64,000 nt of DNA from Photorhabdus bodei (GCF_003287735.1 NZ_NSCM01000016.1:1-64000); one strand, 5' to 3'; counted from the first letter of the stretch, positions 1 to 10,839 are shown. The notes: generated by a model not told the origin, from the letters alone. A program made the numbers and translations.

Positions 1-1
1 C

Positions 2-281
2 TTTCCGGTAAATAAAAGTAATAGATCAAAATTGGCGATTACCGTCAACCCCACTGATATCATCAATACAAAAAACCTGTGTAAGATCACACTATTTTTA
101 AATCAGAAATACGGTGCGGAATGACGGTTATACAATTCGGGATGCTGTTTTGGAAATATGTGAGAAATGGCAATCGGGTTGGTTTATTAACAGTACAAAT
201 GTTCTTACAGATCCTTGCTACCATAATATGCTGAATATGAAATACACAGATTGGTCTTTCAATGTATCAAGGAGTCTTTGA
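2..281 (+). pseudogene. 3' end of an unrecognised gene, apparently frameshifted
   Basis: The left edge reads as coding in two adjacent frames. One is open from the edge to a TGA at 122-124. The other is open from 102 and ends at TGA 279-281, with a protein-like composition rich in W, C and Y (it contains KWQSGWFINSTN). The second stop overlaps the ATG of the next gene by one base, the usual pattern of coupled translation, which suggests a real upstream member of the same operon. A +1 shift near 102-124 would join the two frames. I do not recognise the family, and the 5' part lies outside the window. Confidence 0.35.
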
Positions 282-2548
282 TGCTGACCATCACTTATGG
301 AAGAAAAGAAGAAAATATATCTGAAGTCGGTTCTGATTCGTCAGCATTTATTTCATGTGTGACAACATTAGCTAATAGTTTTATGGGACTGCGACCACAC
401 GTACCAAAAGCATCTGAACGAGCTCAGCGGGTTCAGCTACTTATGGATAAGGTATATACATCAGGTGTTGGGGTTTCACGTGAAATAGTATCACTGCCCG
501 CACCAAAAATTCTCCGGCTTTATGATGTCGAAACTGGTGAACCAGCAATTCACAAAAATGGCCGAGCCGCGAAAATTATTTTATCTCTCGATACAGCATT
601 TGTTACCAGCACTGAATATTTGTGCGTAAGAGGAGGAGAATTCGAGTTAATCATAAGGCAGTTTATTGATGTTCCTAATAAGCTTGAAGTCTCAACTGTT
701 ATTGAATTACGTCAATTAAATACTGAAATTGGTCCACGGAGATTACGGTTGGATTACGGGCTTGATATTTCTGCAGGTAACGAATACCTCGGCACGGCTC
801 CTTGGCTAGTCGCTCGTCATTATGATATTAATCAATGTTATTCCAATAAAGATGGTTTTAGCGCGATAGTTACAACCAAAGAACAAAAATTGCACTATGA
901 TGTTCAATTATTCTTTGTCAGATACGCAAGCACATGGTCATATCTGGGACAGAGTTGTGCAACATCCGTAACCTTCGACTTTTCCCAGAATGAACATCAT
1001 CCTCTATTTATACATTGGAAGGTACGTTCAGGGGATTGCAGGGTAGGACTTGAGATATCCCCGGTGCCATTTAACTTCATCTCCTCCCAGAATGAGCATC
1101 GAGCAAGGTGGAATAAATTATGGGAAGAGCATGATGTGACAATCAATGCGTCCGATAAACCCATTGAACTCGGTATTAAATATGCACTTTTCCAACTTTT
1201 ACAGCATGGTATTGGTGCATATAACCATGAGTCAGGTTTTATTTCACCAGCTCGGGGGTTGACCAGCCCTTATCATTCAGGAGCGACTTTTTTTGATACT
1301 GAACTTCATAAATGTATATTTTGGGCTTGGAATGACCCACGTGTAGCAAAAGCATTCATTGACTACCGATACCATAGTATGGAAAAAGCGATTGAATTTG
1401 CAAAGTCCACAGGATTTTTTGGGGCGCGTTTTCCAGAGGCTTCTAATGATCATGGTGCTGAAAACGGACCTCACTATGTCCTTTCCTATCCTGATGCTGA
1501 TATCGTGCGTGAGTGGAGTGTCGATGAAGTATTACACATTTCTGCAGATGTCTGCTACTCCCTATACAGATACTGGTCTGTAACCTACGATGATGCTTAT
1601 ATGAACACTCGTGGTTATAAAATAGTTGCAGAATGTGCAAGATTTGCAGCATCTGTATTTAAGTGGTCCGATAAAAAACAGGCATATGTTATTAACTCTG
1701 TAATGGGACCTGATGAATATCATTATCATGTCGACAATAGTTTTTTTACAAACTATCTTCTCAGATGGTGCATAAAATTTGCACTTTCGCTAATTAGCTA
1801 TAAATGCTTCCCCGAGATTTCTGCAAACGAGATCAAGAATTGGAAAACAATTAGTGAAAATGTCTATCTTCCTTGGATGGTTATTGATGGCGTTTCCATT
1901 CCGGAGGAATTCGATGGGTATGCAATTCTTCAAGATACTGAGTTAAGAAACGAAAAAAAACATGGGCCGCAGTTCATAGATGAACATGAACGGTATTCTG
2001 CCGAAAAGCTGCAAAATTTCACATCCAAAATCATAAAACAGGCTGATGTTGTTCTGCTTATGTCTTTGTTCCCCGATGATTTCTCTGATGAAGTCAAGCG
2101 AGTAGCATTCAACTTCTATGAGCCCCGTACTGTTCATGAATCATCACTCAGTTATGGCCCTCATGCCGTGCTTGCTGCAGATATAGGTAAGATAGATGTT
2201 TGTGCCGATTTTATATCACGCGCAAGTCGATATAATCTGGATTTCACCCCTATATTAAATTACAACAATGGATTACATCTTTCAGCTTACGCGGGTGCAT
2301 GGCAAGGGCTTGTTGAAGGCTTAGCCGGGCTACGTGTCGCAGAGAAAAGACTTTATTTTCGCCCCCGGTTACCATCCGACTGGGATTCCTATCGGTTCAT
2401 GCTTTATTTTTGTGGGCAACGACTTATGGTCAGTGTACTTGCAGATGGTATCATTGACATCTACTGTGGAGGGAAGAAACTCACTACCGAATGTTGTCCA
2501 GATGGACGTATCTATATTTGCGGAGAAACAAATGACTTCATTCGCTGA
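281..2548 (+). CDS. Glycoside hydrolase family 65 protein (disaccharide phosphorylase type)
   Basis: A 755-aa protein of the GH65 family, whose members mostly phosphorolyse alpha-glucobiosides (maltose, trehalose, kojibiose) in the cytoplasm. GH65 landmarks run in order: an N-terminal beta-sandwich region; the (alpha/alpha)6 barrel segment ARGLTSPYHSGATFFDTE near residues 325-342; the catalytic acid in VMGPDEYHYHVDN near 485-497; and the phosphate-site-like HESSLSYGPH near 623-632, followed by YAGAWQGLVEGLAGLRV. The start at 281 is chosen over a TTG at 251 because AAGGAG lies six bases upstream and the previous frame ends at TGATG. It overlaps the downstream MFS gene by 17 bases. The substrate cannot be read from sequence. 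The neighbours (exporter and sugar-type aminotransferase) suggest an amino-sugar or disaccharide metabolite rather than simple maltose use. Confidence 0.85.
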   Translation: MLTITYGRKEENISEVGSDSSAFISCVTTLANSFMGLRPHVPKASERAQRVQLLMDKVYTSGVGVSREIVSLPAPKILRLYDVETGEPAIHKNGRAAKIILSLDTAFVTSTEYLCVRGGEFELIIRQFIDVPNKLEVSTVIELRQLNTEIGPRRLRLDYGLDISAGNEYLGTAPWLVARHYDINQCYSNKDGFSAIVTTKEQKLHYDVQLFFVRYASTWSYLGQSCATSVTFDFSQNEHHPLFIHWKVRSGDCRVGLEISPVPFNFISSQNEHRARWNKLWEEHDVTINASDKPIELGIKYALFQLLQHGIGAYNHESGFISPARGLTSPYHSGATFFDTELHKCIFWAWNDPRVAKAFIDYRYHSMEKAIEFAKSTGFFGARFPEASNDHGAENGPHYVLSYPDADIVREWSVDEVLHISADVCYSLYRYWSVTYDDAYMNTRGYKIVAECARFAASVFKWSDKKQAYVINSVMGPDEYHYHVDNSFFTNYLLRWCIKFALSLISYKCFPEISANEIKNWKTISENVYLPWMVIDGVSIPEEFDGYAILQDTELRNEKKHGPQFIDEHERYSAEKLQNFTSKIIKQADVVLLMSLFPDDFSDEVKRVAFNFYEPRTVHESSLSYGPHAVLAADIGKIDVCADFISRASRYNLDFTPILNYNNGLHLSAYAGAWQGLVEGLAGLRVAEKRLYFRPRLPSDWDSYRFMLYFCGQRLMVSVLADGIIDIYCGGKKLTTECCPDGRIYICGETNDFIR

Positions 2549-3746
2549 ACGAGCATCGCCTTATGCCGAGGCATTACGTTCCTCATCATTCCGGAAATTG
2601 CTTATTGGTCAAGGCTTGTCAATGATTGGTGATGCAGTCTGTTTAGCTGCCCTTCCTGTTGCGTTGATTCATGCCAAACTTAGTGGGGAGGTTTTTGGTG
2701 TCGTCATGGCTGCGGTGGGATTAGGGACAGTCATTGGGGCTGTCGCTGGAGGTCTGCTAGCAGACAGAAAGTCACCAAAACACATTCTCATTGCGACAGA
2801 TACTGCCAGGGGGTTGGCGCAAGTTGCTGCAACTATGTTACTTGTGTTAAACGCCCCGTGGTGGGGATTAGTACTTGCCTATTTAATATTTGGTATTGGC
2901 ATTGGTGTCTCTCGCCCATGTGCTCAAGTTCTGCTTGTAAACTTGCTACCCAAGCAAGCCTTAGTGGCAGGAAATGGAGCCATGAATTTTGTAGATAACT
3001 TTGTGGCAGTAGTTTTTCCTGCCACAGTAGGAGTTATGATCATATTGTGGGAACCAGCATGGGGAATACTGGTTGATGGCATTACGTTTTTCGCAGCAGC
3101 TCTTTTTACTGCCCTGATACCCGATATAGGGATTCGTGGTTCCGATGATAAATTCTCTATACGTGAGGTATTGAACGGTATCACAGTCATTACTGGTAAC
3201 TCTGTATTGTTACTCGGATTTATCGCGACATTGATCCTGAATGTGTTGTGTTTCCCTATTTTCTTAGTCATTGCTCCATACGCAATCAGTGATCGATTCA
3301 GTGATACAATGTGGGGGTTTTGTCTGGCAGCTTCGGGAGCTGGTGCATGTATTGGATCTGTTATCACAGTACTTACTGCTGGTCACCAACGTCTAATAAG
3401 ACTTGCCGTGATCTGTGGTTTATTTCTCTGTAGCGCAATGCTTTTATTGGGTATGGGGGGCTTCTCTTGGATGGTCATTCTGGGGGCAATGTTTGTTGGG
3501 ATTGTTGAAACATCCTGGCTCACTGGTTGGACCACTGCTATGCAAACCCTCTCTCCGGAAAAAGACCTTGGAAAAGTTGTAGCGGTAGATACTTTTGTTA
3601 CCAGTGGTGCACACCCATTCATTTATCTTGGAGCAGGAATTATCGGTGCAACAGTGGGATATTCTGAAACACTAACATTGACTGCAATCGTCAGTGCTAT
3701 TGGAATCACTGCCATCGCACTTTCTGCTATCACTCGAAAAATTTAA
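2532..3746 (+). CDS. MFS transporter
   Basis: A 404-aa major facilitator superfamily permease of the inner membrane. About 12 hydrophobic segments are visible, and an MFS loop 2-3 signature (GGLLADRKSPKH) lies near residues 73-84. The N-terminus (RSSSFRKLLIGQGLSMIGDAV) resembles the drug-efflux and enterobactin-exporter type. The start at 2532 follows GGAGAAACAA and overlaps the end of the GH65 gene by 17 bases; the longer open frame from 2334 lies almost entirely inside GH65 and is not used. Twelve bases separate it from the aminotransferase. Most likely it exports the product of this operon; the substrate is unknown. Confidence 0.8.
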   Translation: MTSFAERASPYAEALRSSSFRKLLIGQGLSMIGDAVCLAALPVALIHAKLSGEVFGVVMAAVGLGTVIGAVAGGLLADRKSPKHILIATDTARGLAQVAATMLLVLNAPWWGLVLAYLIFGIGIGVSRPCAQVLLVNLLPKQALVAGNGAMNFVDNFVAVVFPATVGVMIILWEPAWGILVDGITFFAAALFTALIPDIGIRGSDDKFSIREVLNGITVITGNSVLLLGFIATLILNVLCFPIFLVIAPYAISDRFSDTMWGFCLAASGAGACIGSVITVLTAGHQRLIRLAVICGLFLCSAMLLLGMGGFSWMVILGAMFVGIVETSWLTGWTTAMQTLSPEKDLGKVVAVDTFVTSGAHPFIYLGAGIIGATVGYSETLTLTAIVSAIGITAIALSAITRKI

Positions 3747-3757
3747 AAGGCAATAGC

Positions 3758-4858
3758 ATGATTAAATGTAACAATATTCAAGAGCAGGCTATCGATTTGT
3801 CCGAACTAATTTTCAAGCAATGGCAAAATGTTTTGACAACCGGTGATTTTGTGCTTGGTGAAGAGGTTTCAAGATTAGAAAAATGGATGTCACAATGTTG
3901 TGGAGGAGCACATGCCATCGCACTCAATTCTGGTACAGATGCTTTGCTACTTGCATTGCAAGCTTTAGGTATAGGTTCGGGTGATGAAGTTATTACTTGT
4001 GCTAATACGTTTATAGCAACAGTTGGGGCAATAGTTGCTGTTGGCGCTAAACCAATCCTAGCTGATATTGGAGAGGATGAACTCATTAATGTTGACACCA
4101 TTGTTCCTCTGATTACTGAACGAACAAAGGCTGTTATACCCGTTTATTTGCGCGGACGCCCCGTAGATATTGCTCCGATTGTCACGCTGTGCCATATGAG
4201 GGGAGTATATGTTATCGAAGATTGTGCTCAAGCCATTGGAACTACTATCAATGACCAGCAAGTCGGTACATTAGGCGATGCTGCGGCTTTTTCGCTACAT
4301 CCACTGAAAACGCTCGGAGGTTTTGGTGATGGTGGGATTCTCATCACTACTAACTCGAAAATAGCTGAGTATGCAAAATTTGCTCGCAATCATGGATTGC
4401 AGACACGTAATGAATCTATTTTATTTGGTATAAATTCACGCCTTGATACTTTACAAGCAGCTGCATTAAATATCAAAACTCAGTATTTAAACCAGTGGTT
4501 ACAACGTCGCAAGGAAATTTCAGCTTTTTATGACAAAGAATTGTTCAATACAAGAACTGGAACAGATTTAGGGGCAGGAAAACCGGGAAACGCTTATTAT
4601 CATTATGTGGTAAAATCAAAAAACCGAGACAAATTGCAGCAGCACCTAGCTAAACATGGTATTGAAGCCGCTATCCATTATCCAATACCGATTCATCGAC
4701 AACAAGCATGGCTGCGTAGCCAGCCTCAAATAGCTCTTCCCACTACTGAACGTTTAGCGCAAGAAATTCTCACTATTCCCTGTCATCACCATCTTTCTGA
4801 CAACGATATTGAGAAGATAGTAATGTTGATAAAGCAATTCGATTTAATTAAGGTTTAA
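3758..4858 (+). CDS. DegT/DnrJ/EryC1/StrS-family PLP aminotransferase
   Basis: A 366-aa PLP-dependent enzyme of the sugar aminotransferase (DegT/StrS) family, which usually aminates keto-sugars or keto-cyclitols from glutamate or glutamine. Visible motifs are NSGTDALLLALQALGIG (cofactor phosphate region, residues 57-73), IEDCAQAIG (PLP ring Asp, about 153-161) and SLHPLKTLGGFGDGG, in which the Lys forms the Schiff base (about residue 185). The C-terminal half contains the family's HYP segment. It starts 12 bases after the MFS gene, and the next gene is 268 bases away, so it closes a three- or four-gene operon. In the family consensus the residues before the PLP Asp usually read VHLYG; here they are VYLRG, which may reflect an unusual substrate. 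Confidence 0.85.
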   Translation: MIKCNNIQEQAIDLSELIFKQWQNVLTTGDFVLGEEVSRLEKWMSQCCGGAHAIALNSGTDALLLALQALGIGSGDEVITCANTFIATVGAIVAVGAKPILADIGEDELINVDTIVPLITERTKAVIPVYLRGRPVDIAPIVTLCHMRGVYVIEDCAQAIGTTINDQQVGTLGDAAAFSLHPLKTLGGFGDGGILITTNSKIAEYAKFARNHGLQTRNESILFGINSRLDTLQAAALNIKTQYLNQWLQRRKEISAFYDKELFNTRTGTDLGAGKPGNAYYHYVVKSKNRDKLQQHLAKHGIEAAIHYPIPIHRQQAWLRSQPQIALPTTERLAQEILTIPCHHHLSDNDIEKIVMLIKQFDLIKV

Positions 4859-5056
4859 TAGAGTCGCACGAATTTACATAAAATTATAATAAACAGAAAA
4901 CTCCATGAGGTGTGTATCTTTTATCCTCTTATTATTACCGTGTGCCTTTTTCGTGTATTTAAATAGTGTTTGATGGAGTTTAATATCTTTAAAAATGAAA
5001 GGTTATGTATACTTAAATATTTATTTAATCTTGATATGAATCATTTTAAATAACAT

Positions 5057-5094
5057 ATATGGATACCAACTTTAATTTTTGTCGGTGTCCATAT
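5057..5094. promoter_or_regulatory. Inverted repeat upstream of lhgO
   Basis: ATATGGATACC at 5057-5067 and GGTGTCCATAT at 5084-5094 form 11-bp arms with one G.T pair around a 16-base spacer. It ends 32 bases before the lhgO start. It could be an operator, an mRNA hairpin in the leader or a transcription terminator; no U-tract follows, which argues against the last. Confidence 0.45.
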
Positions 5095-5126
5095 ATTATT
5101 TAGAAATAAATAAGGAAAAATTAAAA

Positions 5127-6317
5127 ATGTACGACGTTATTATTATTGGAGCGGGATTGGTTGGTCTTGGTGTTGCAAATGCTTTGCAAGAACATAATCC
5201 ACGATTACATTTATTAATATTAGATAAAGAAAATAGAGTAGCTGCCCATCAAAGTGGACATAATAGCAATGTTGTCCACTCCGGTATTTATTACTCTCCC
5301 GGAAGTTTAAAAGCACGTTTAGCAAAAAAAGGAAACCAAACTATATATCACTTTTGTCAAGAGTACGGGTTATATTATGACCGCTGCGGTAAAGTAATAG
5401 TGGCAACACATCAAAAAGAGCTTCCTTTGCTGGATAATATCTATCAGAGGGGATTACAAAACGGGATTGAAATTAATCGATTATCACGATCTGATTTAAA
5501 AAAGCGCGAGCCTTATGTCAATGGGTTGGAAGCTATTCTGGTTCCGGATGTAGGAATTGTGAATTACCCAGAAATTGCGGAAAAACTAGCTGAGATTATT
5601 CAAAACAGAGATGGGAATATTTATTATCAACAGCAGGTGTGTTCAATTCATGAATATACCGACTACGTTGAAATACAAACCTTACATGCGAGTTATAAGG
5701 CCAAACAGATTGTGAACTGTGCTGGATTGTATAGCGATAGAATTGCTAAGTTAGCGGGGTATGAAACAAGAATGAAAATTGTACCATTCCGTGGTGAGTA
5801 TTACGTTCTGGATAGTAGTAAAAATTATTTGGTCAATCATCTGATATATCCTGTTCCTAATCCTGATTTTCCATTCCTTGGTGTGCATTTCACACGAATG
5901 TTCAATGGCAAACGGGATGTTGGTCCGAACGCGGTATTAGCTTTTAAACGAGAGGGATATTGCAAAACTGATTTTTGTCTGCAAGACATGATGGAGATAG
6001 TCACTTATAAAGGTTTTTGGAAGATTGCTACACGTTATTTCAGTGAAGGTATAGCAGAAATTCGACGTTCGTTTTCACTCCAACTTTTTACCGAAAATGC
6101 CCGTCAGCTTATTCCTGATTTGCAATCAGAGGACATCTCTTTGGGGGCAGCTGGAGTTCGTGCCCAAGCATTGACAATTGATGGAAAATTGGTAGATGAT
6201 TTTCATTTTGTAGTTGGTCATCGTTCATTACATGTTTGCAATGCACCTTCACCAGCTGCAACGGCATCAATAGAAATTGGACGAGAGATTGTAAGAAGAT
6301 ATTTTCCAACTTTTTGA
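5127..6317 (+). CDS. lhgO: L-2-hydroxyglutarate oxidase/dehydrogenase (LhgO/LhgD)
   Basis: A 396-aa FAD-dependent oxidoreductase of the DAO family that oxidises L-2-hydroxyglutarate to 2-oxoglutarate and passes electrons to the membrane quinone pool. The N-terminal dinucleotide fold VIIIGAGLVGLGVA (residues 4-17) and the LhgO-specific HQSGHNSNVVHSGIYYSPG segment (about 42-60) are clear. The final GVRAQA...FHFVV...HVCNAPSPAATASIEIG closes the FAD site. The start at 5127 follows TAAGGAAAAATTAAAA; the open frame extends to 5079 but without a good ribosome site. In E. coli the homologue sits in the glutarate/GABA locus (glaH-lhgD-gab). Here no glaH is adjacent, so the gene appears transplanted. 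Confidence 0.9.
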   Translation: MYDVIIIGAGLVGLGVANALQEHNPRLHLLILDKENRVAAHQSGHNSNVVHSGIYYSPGSLKARLAKKGNQTIYHFCQEYGLYYDRCGKVIVATHQKELPLLDNIYQRGLQNGIEINRLSRSDLKKREPYVNGLEAILVPDVGIVNYPEIAEKLAEIIQNRDGNIYYQQQVCSIHEYTDYVEIQTLHASYKAKQIVNCAGLYSDRIAKLAGYETRMKIVPFRGEYYVLDSSKNYLVNHLIYPVPNPDFPFLGVHFTRMFNGKRDVGPNAVLAFKREGYCKTDFCLQDMMEIVTYKGFWKIATRYFSEGIAEIRRSFSLQLFTENARQLIPDLQSEDISLGAAGVRAQALTIDGKLVDDFHFVVGHRSLHVCNAPSPAATASIEIGREIVRRYFPTF

Positions 6318-6380
6318 ATATAGTAGAACGGTAAAAGTAATCATCAATCACTCCCAGCCGTCTGTTTTTTTACCTTATAT

Positions 6381-6413
6381 TTTGATTATCACTTTAACAG
6401 GGCGATAATCAAA
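6381..6413. repeat. Inverted repeat downstream of lhgO
   Basis: TTTGATTATC (6381-6390) is repeated inverted as GATAATCAAA (6404-6413), a perfect 10-bp stem around 13 bases. It lies 64 bases after the lhgO stop. AT-rich and without a clear U-tract, it could be a weak terminator or a protein-binding palindrome. Confidence 0.4.
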
Positions 6414-6551
6414 ACATAAAGTTGGTAGATTTTGAAAAGTATCACCCGACATTCCTGAATTGGGTGCGGAATGTCGGATTTAAAAAAACATTTGCTCGGA
6501 GTCTATTTACTCACAGAATAATCTTACTATGCGAAACTGCATATTATAATT

Positions 6552-6573
6552 AACGGGCTAATCGGCCCGTTTA
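6552..6573 (-). terminator. Hairpin after the srmB remnant
   Basis: AACGGGC and GCCCGTT form a 7-bp GC-rich stem just past the stop codon of the srmB fragment. The following tract on the minus strand (AATTATAATA) is AT-rich but lacks a pure U-run. Confidence 0.45.
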
Positions 6574-6578
6574 AAGAT

Positions 6579-7141
6579 TTACGCATTGCTATTGGTTGGC
6601 GCTTCTGGTTTTGAATTACCGGAAGGTTTACGGCGTTTACCGATATTTTTGCTATCTCGATGACGTATTTTAGCTTTTTTCTTCGATTCTTCCGCTTTCT
6701 TTTTCTCTTTGCGTTTAGCCAATACTTTTTTCGATGGCTTATTGTGGGCTTTGTCACTTGTGCTTTGGTTGTTGGGCGAAGTTCATCAACAATCCGCGAC
6801 GTGAGTGGTTCATTCAGATAGCGACTGATTTTGCCTAATAAAGGATGATCATGCGCTTCCACTAAGGTAATTGCAGTACCTTTACCTGCACGAGCTGTCC
6901 GGCCAATACGGTGTAGATAAATATCGGCGGTGCGCGGTAAATCAAAATTGAAAATATGGCTGATATCATCAATATCCAATCCACGGGTAGCAATATCTGT
7001 TGCAACCAGAACAGTGATACTGCCATCATTCAGGTGCTTAACTGCTTCCGTCCTTTTAGCCTGTACCATTTCCCCTTCAAGGTATCGGGCTTCAATGCCG
7101 GCTTGATGCAATTCATCCACAAGTTCATGAACACGTTCACG
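6579..7141 (-). pseudogene. srmB: Truncated, frameshifted fragment of DEAD-box RNA helicase SrmB
   Basis: Only the C-terminal RecA-like domain and basic tail survive. The remnant opens at RERVHELVDELHQAGIEAR, directly after a TAA at 7142-7144. It contains the late helicase motifs VLVATDIATRGLDI and YLHRIGRTARAGKGTA (motifs V and VI), then DELRPTTKAQ. About 390 bases in, between 6740 and 6765, the frame shifts: the expected SrmB tail (KKVLAKR, then IRHRDSKNIGKRRKPSG) continues in another frame to TAA at 6579-6581. The N-terminal ATPase domain with Walker A and DEAD is missing, so it cannot be a functional helicase. A complete srmB presumably lies elsewhere. It may be a duplication scar at the edge of the accessory block that begins just to the right. 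Confidence 0.8.
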
Positions 7142-7229
7142 TTATTTAGTTAAAACTCCCAATAATCTCATTGTCTAACCGATACTTTACCAGCCAGTAG
7201 AACTATATTGGATATTATGGAACTCGCAA

Positions 7230-7277
7230 TGGCTGGTGCAAAGTTAGGTTATTTCTCCGCAGCCCGACTTTTCCTGA
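7230..7277 (+). repeat. Copy 1 of a ~48-bp direct repeat
   Basis: A segment beginning TGGCTGGTGCAAAG and ending CTTTTCCTGA recurs in the same orientation at 18711-18757 with a few substitutions and one length change. The two copies bracket frmAB and the carotenoid genes. What the repeat is (IS scar, conserved leader or integration site) is not evident. Confidence 0.6.
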
Positions 7278-7338
7278 AAGGATATCTGTAACCATGACAA
7301 ATCATAGTTTTCCAATTATCTCTAGTACGCTATTTTAA

Positions 7339-8604
<1,266 letters not shown>

Positions 8605-8621
8605 GCTGTTCTGAGGGAGTT

Positions 8622-8649
8622 AAAAACCGTGCTGTAATAGGCGGTTTTT
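8622..8649 (+). terminator. Hairpin between frmA and frmB
   Basis: AAAAACCG (8622-8629) pairs with CGGTTTTT (8642-8649): an 8-bp stem ending in a run of U on the plus-strand transcript, the form of an intrinsic terminator or attenuator. It would lower frmB expression relative to frmA. Confidence 0.6.
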
Positions 8650-8724
8650 AATAAAACAGGAAACGATAGCCCCAGGTTCACCGTGAAATGAGTGAACTTG
8701 TATGTTTTACGGAGAGGAAAAAGA

Positions 8725-9573
8725 ATGGAGAGAATTGAACGCCACGCTTGTTTTGGGGGATGGCAAGATGTTTATCAGCATGAATCGGCCGTACTTGGCT
8801 GCACCATGAATTTTGCAGTCTACCTTCCTCCTCAGGCTGAACATCAGAAATTACCAGTGCTGTATTGGCTCTCGGGCCTAACATGTAATGAGCAGAATTT
8901 CATCACTAAAGCGGGAGCTCAACGCTACGCTGCCGAACAGGGTATTATCCTTGTCGCCCCAGATACCAGCCCTCGTGGTGAGAAAGTTGCAGATGATGAC
9001 GCTTATGATTTAGGTCAGGGAGCCGGTTTTTACCTCAACGCAACACAAGAACCTTGGGCACCGCACTATCGCATGTATGATTATGTGGTGTCAGAGCTAC
9101 CAATACTGATCGAAGCACACTTTCCGGTAACAGCCGCTCGGGCCATCAGTGGTCATTCGATGGGAGGCCACGGCGCACTGATAATCGCACTACGCAATCC
9201 AGATCGTTACCACAGCGTATCGGCCTTTTCACCGATTGTTGCTCCTTCTCAAGTTCCTTGGGGAGAAAAAGCTTTTCGCGCTTATTTGGGTGAAGATCGT
9301 GACATATGGAAAGCCTATGATACAGTCGAGCTGTTGGCTAATAACGCCGAGCCATTGCATATGTTAATTGACATTGGTACCGATGATCCGTTTCTTGAAG
9401 AGCAACTACGTCCTGAACTGCTAAAAGATGTATGCGAAGACACTGGGCATCCCTACACACTGAACCTACGCACTGGTTATGATCATAGTTACTATTTTGT
9501 CGCCAGTTTTATCGGTGAACATATCGCATATTATGCCAATGTATTGAAGGAAATTTGTATTGATAATCAATAA
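8725..9573 (+). CDS. frmB: S-formylglutathione hydrolase
   Basis: A 282-aa alpha/beta hydrolase of the esterase D family that splits S-formylglutathione to formate and glutathione, completing formaldehyde detoxification begun by FrmA. The nucleophile elbow [10 protein letters not shown] (about residues 149-158) and the family's [13 protein letters not shown] segment (about 52-64, oxyanion loop) are present. [16 protein letters not shown] carries the catalytic Asp, and GYDHSYYF near residue 255 the catalytic His. The start at 8725 has GGAGAGGAAAAAGA upstream; the frame extends to 8692 but that start lacks support. It lies 120 bases after frmA with a hairpin between them. Confidence 0.93.
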   Translation: MERIERHACFGGWQDVYQHESAVLGCTMNFAVYLPPQAEHQKLPVLYWLSGLTCNEQNFITKAGAQRYAAEQGIILVAPDTSPRGEKVADDDAYDLGQGAGFYLNATQEPWAPHYRMYDYVVSELPILIEAHFPVTAARAISGHSMGGHGALIIALRNPDRYHSVSAFSPIVAPSQVPWGEKAFRAYLGEDRDIWKAYDTVELLANNAEPLHMLIDIGTDDPFLEEQLRPELLKDVCEDTGHPYTLNLRTGYDHSYYFVASFIGEHIAYYANVLKEICIDNQ

Positions 9574-10483
9574 ATTACATACGAATCCATTAATATTTTT
9601 ATGATAAAAGGATGACTAAACCAATACACGGGTGGTCATTTAGTCGATTTGATACAAATTCAGACAAAAAAACCTACGTTAATAAGGTATTAAAGAAATT
9701 TTTTACCCTATTTACTTTGGGTCAATCCTGTAGAGTAGGCCGCTGATTTGAAGTGAGTTCTCCAGCGGCATCCCATCAACCCCCTGCAACAACTTTATGA
9801 AGAGTTACTTGAACAACTTAAAAGGGCAGAAGATATTAGGAAACAGACTTTTCATCGGCGACAAAATGGAAAATAAGATTCTTTATGAATAAACTGAATA
9901 ATCGCCTACATCAAACATTAGGATACTAAACACCTAATGAATTATTTTTAAATCAAAAAATTATCTTATAGTATTAGATAAAGTCATTTTCACTTATTTA
10001 TAAAAATATACAGATTTTAATTAAGCATTAAGAGATAAATTATTGTCATAAACTAATAAAATAATCGACTGAGAAAAAATCAAGATGGAAAAATATCTAA
10101 TGACTCATTAAATAAATACGAAATCATTTATTAACAGCGTCATGATGTTGCAATTACTATTATAAAAAAACATTATAAATTGAAATCATTACTAATCAAA
10201 ACAATAAAGTCATTTTGTATAAAAATAAATATCTCATTTTATTGTGTTATAAAGAAAAAATAGGAACCATATTACATATCTAATGAAAGAAAATTACTTA
10301 TTTTGGTAATTGTTAAAATAATTTTTGTTTTTTATAAAACACACATAACAATTATTTGTCCTAGTGGTTTTAATGTGTTATTTATTCCACTCGTTAAGAT
10401 TTATTTTTTATTTAACACACCTTAGATGACTTATATAGTTGAATAACTAAATGTTATTAGTTTTTTCTCAAAAGGAGACTGTG
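9574..10483. other. AT-rich gap with a short coding remnant
   Basis: About 900 bases with no full gene. TGACTAAA and its inverse TTTAGTCG near 9612-9645 can form a terminator-like hairpin after frmB. A frame at 9766-9876 reads as a plausible protein C-terminus of 36 residues (LQQLYEELLEQLKRAEDIRK is amphipathic) but has no start codon, so it looks like a gene scrap. The rest, 9880-10480, is very AT-rich and shows nothing beyond an expected promoter for the 109-aa gene that follows. Confidence 0.4.
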
Positions 10484-10813
10484 ATGACATTGCAAGAAAT
10501 TGGCAAGATGAGTCTTAAAAATTCAGGCGGATTTGTTGCTAGAATCCAATTTAGTTATATGGATGGCGACGGTGAAAAGCATTTAAGTCAGCAAGGTAAT
10601 GATATTACTCTTGGATTAACAGATACTGTTGACCCTGGCGATCTTGGCGTTCCTGATGGCTCAATAGTTTTTATGCATGTGTTTGTAGTATGGGGAAATG
10701 ATAATGAAGCCCGTAAAGCTTTTTTATACAAAAAAGGAAGTCAAGTACTTGCCAGCTACAATATCAGTGGTACGACATTAAGCAATGATCTTGGTTTGAT
10801 TGATATCTCGTAA
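10484..10813 (+). CDS. 109-aa protein of unknown function, probably beta-rich
   Basis: Not recognised. The start at 10484 is set by AAGGAGACTGTG immediately upstream; an earlier in-frame ATG at 10451 would add 11 residues without a ribosome site. The protein has no signal peptide or membrane segment. It shows alternating hydrophobic and polar stretches typical of a small beta-sandwich (GGFVARIQFSYMDGDG, then GSIVFMHVFVVWGNDNEARK) and no Cys. It stands alone in an AT-rich island, with over 500 bases free of clear genes on both sides. Candidates by look alone are a small secreted lectin or cytolysin-like protein, an immunity protein or an inclusion protein, none supported by a motif. Confidence 0.65.
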   Translation: MTLQEIGKMSLKNSGGFVARIQFSYMDGDGEKHLSQQGNDITLGLTDTVDPGDLGVPDGSIVFMHVFVVWGNDNEARKAFLYKKGSQVLASYNISGTTLSNDLGLIDIS

Positions 10814-10839
10814 TACATACAAACCCACCATATTTAAAT

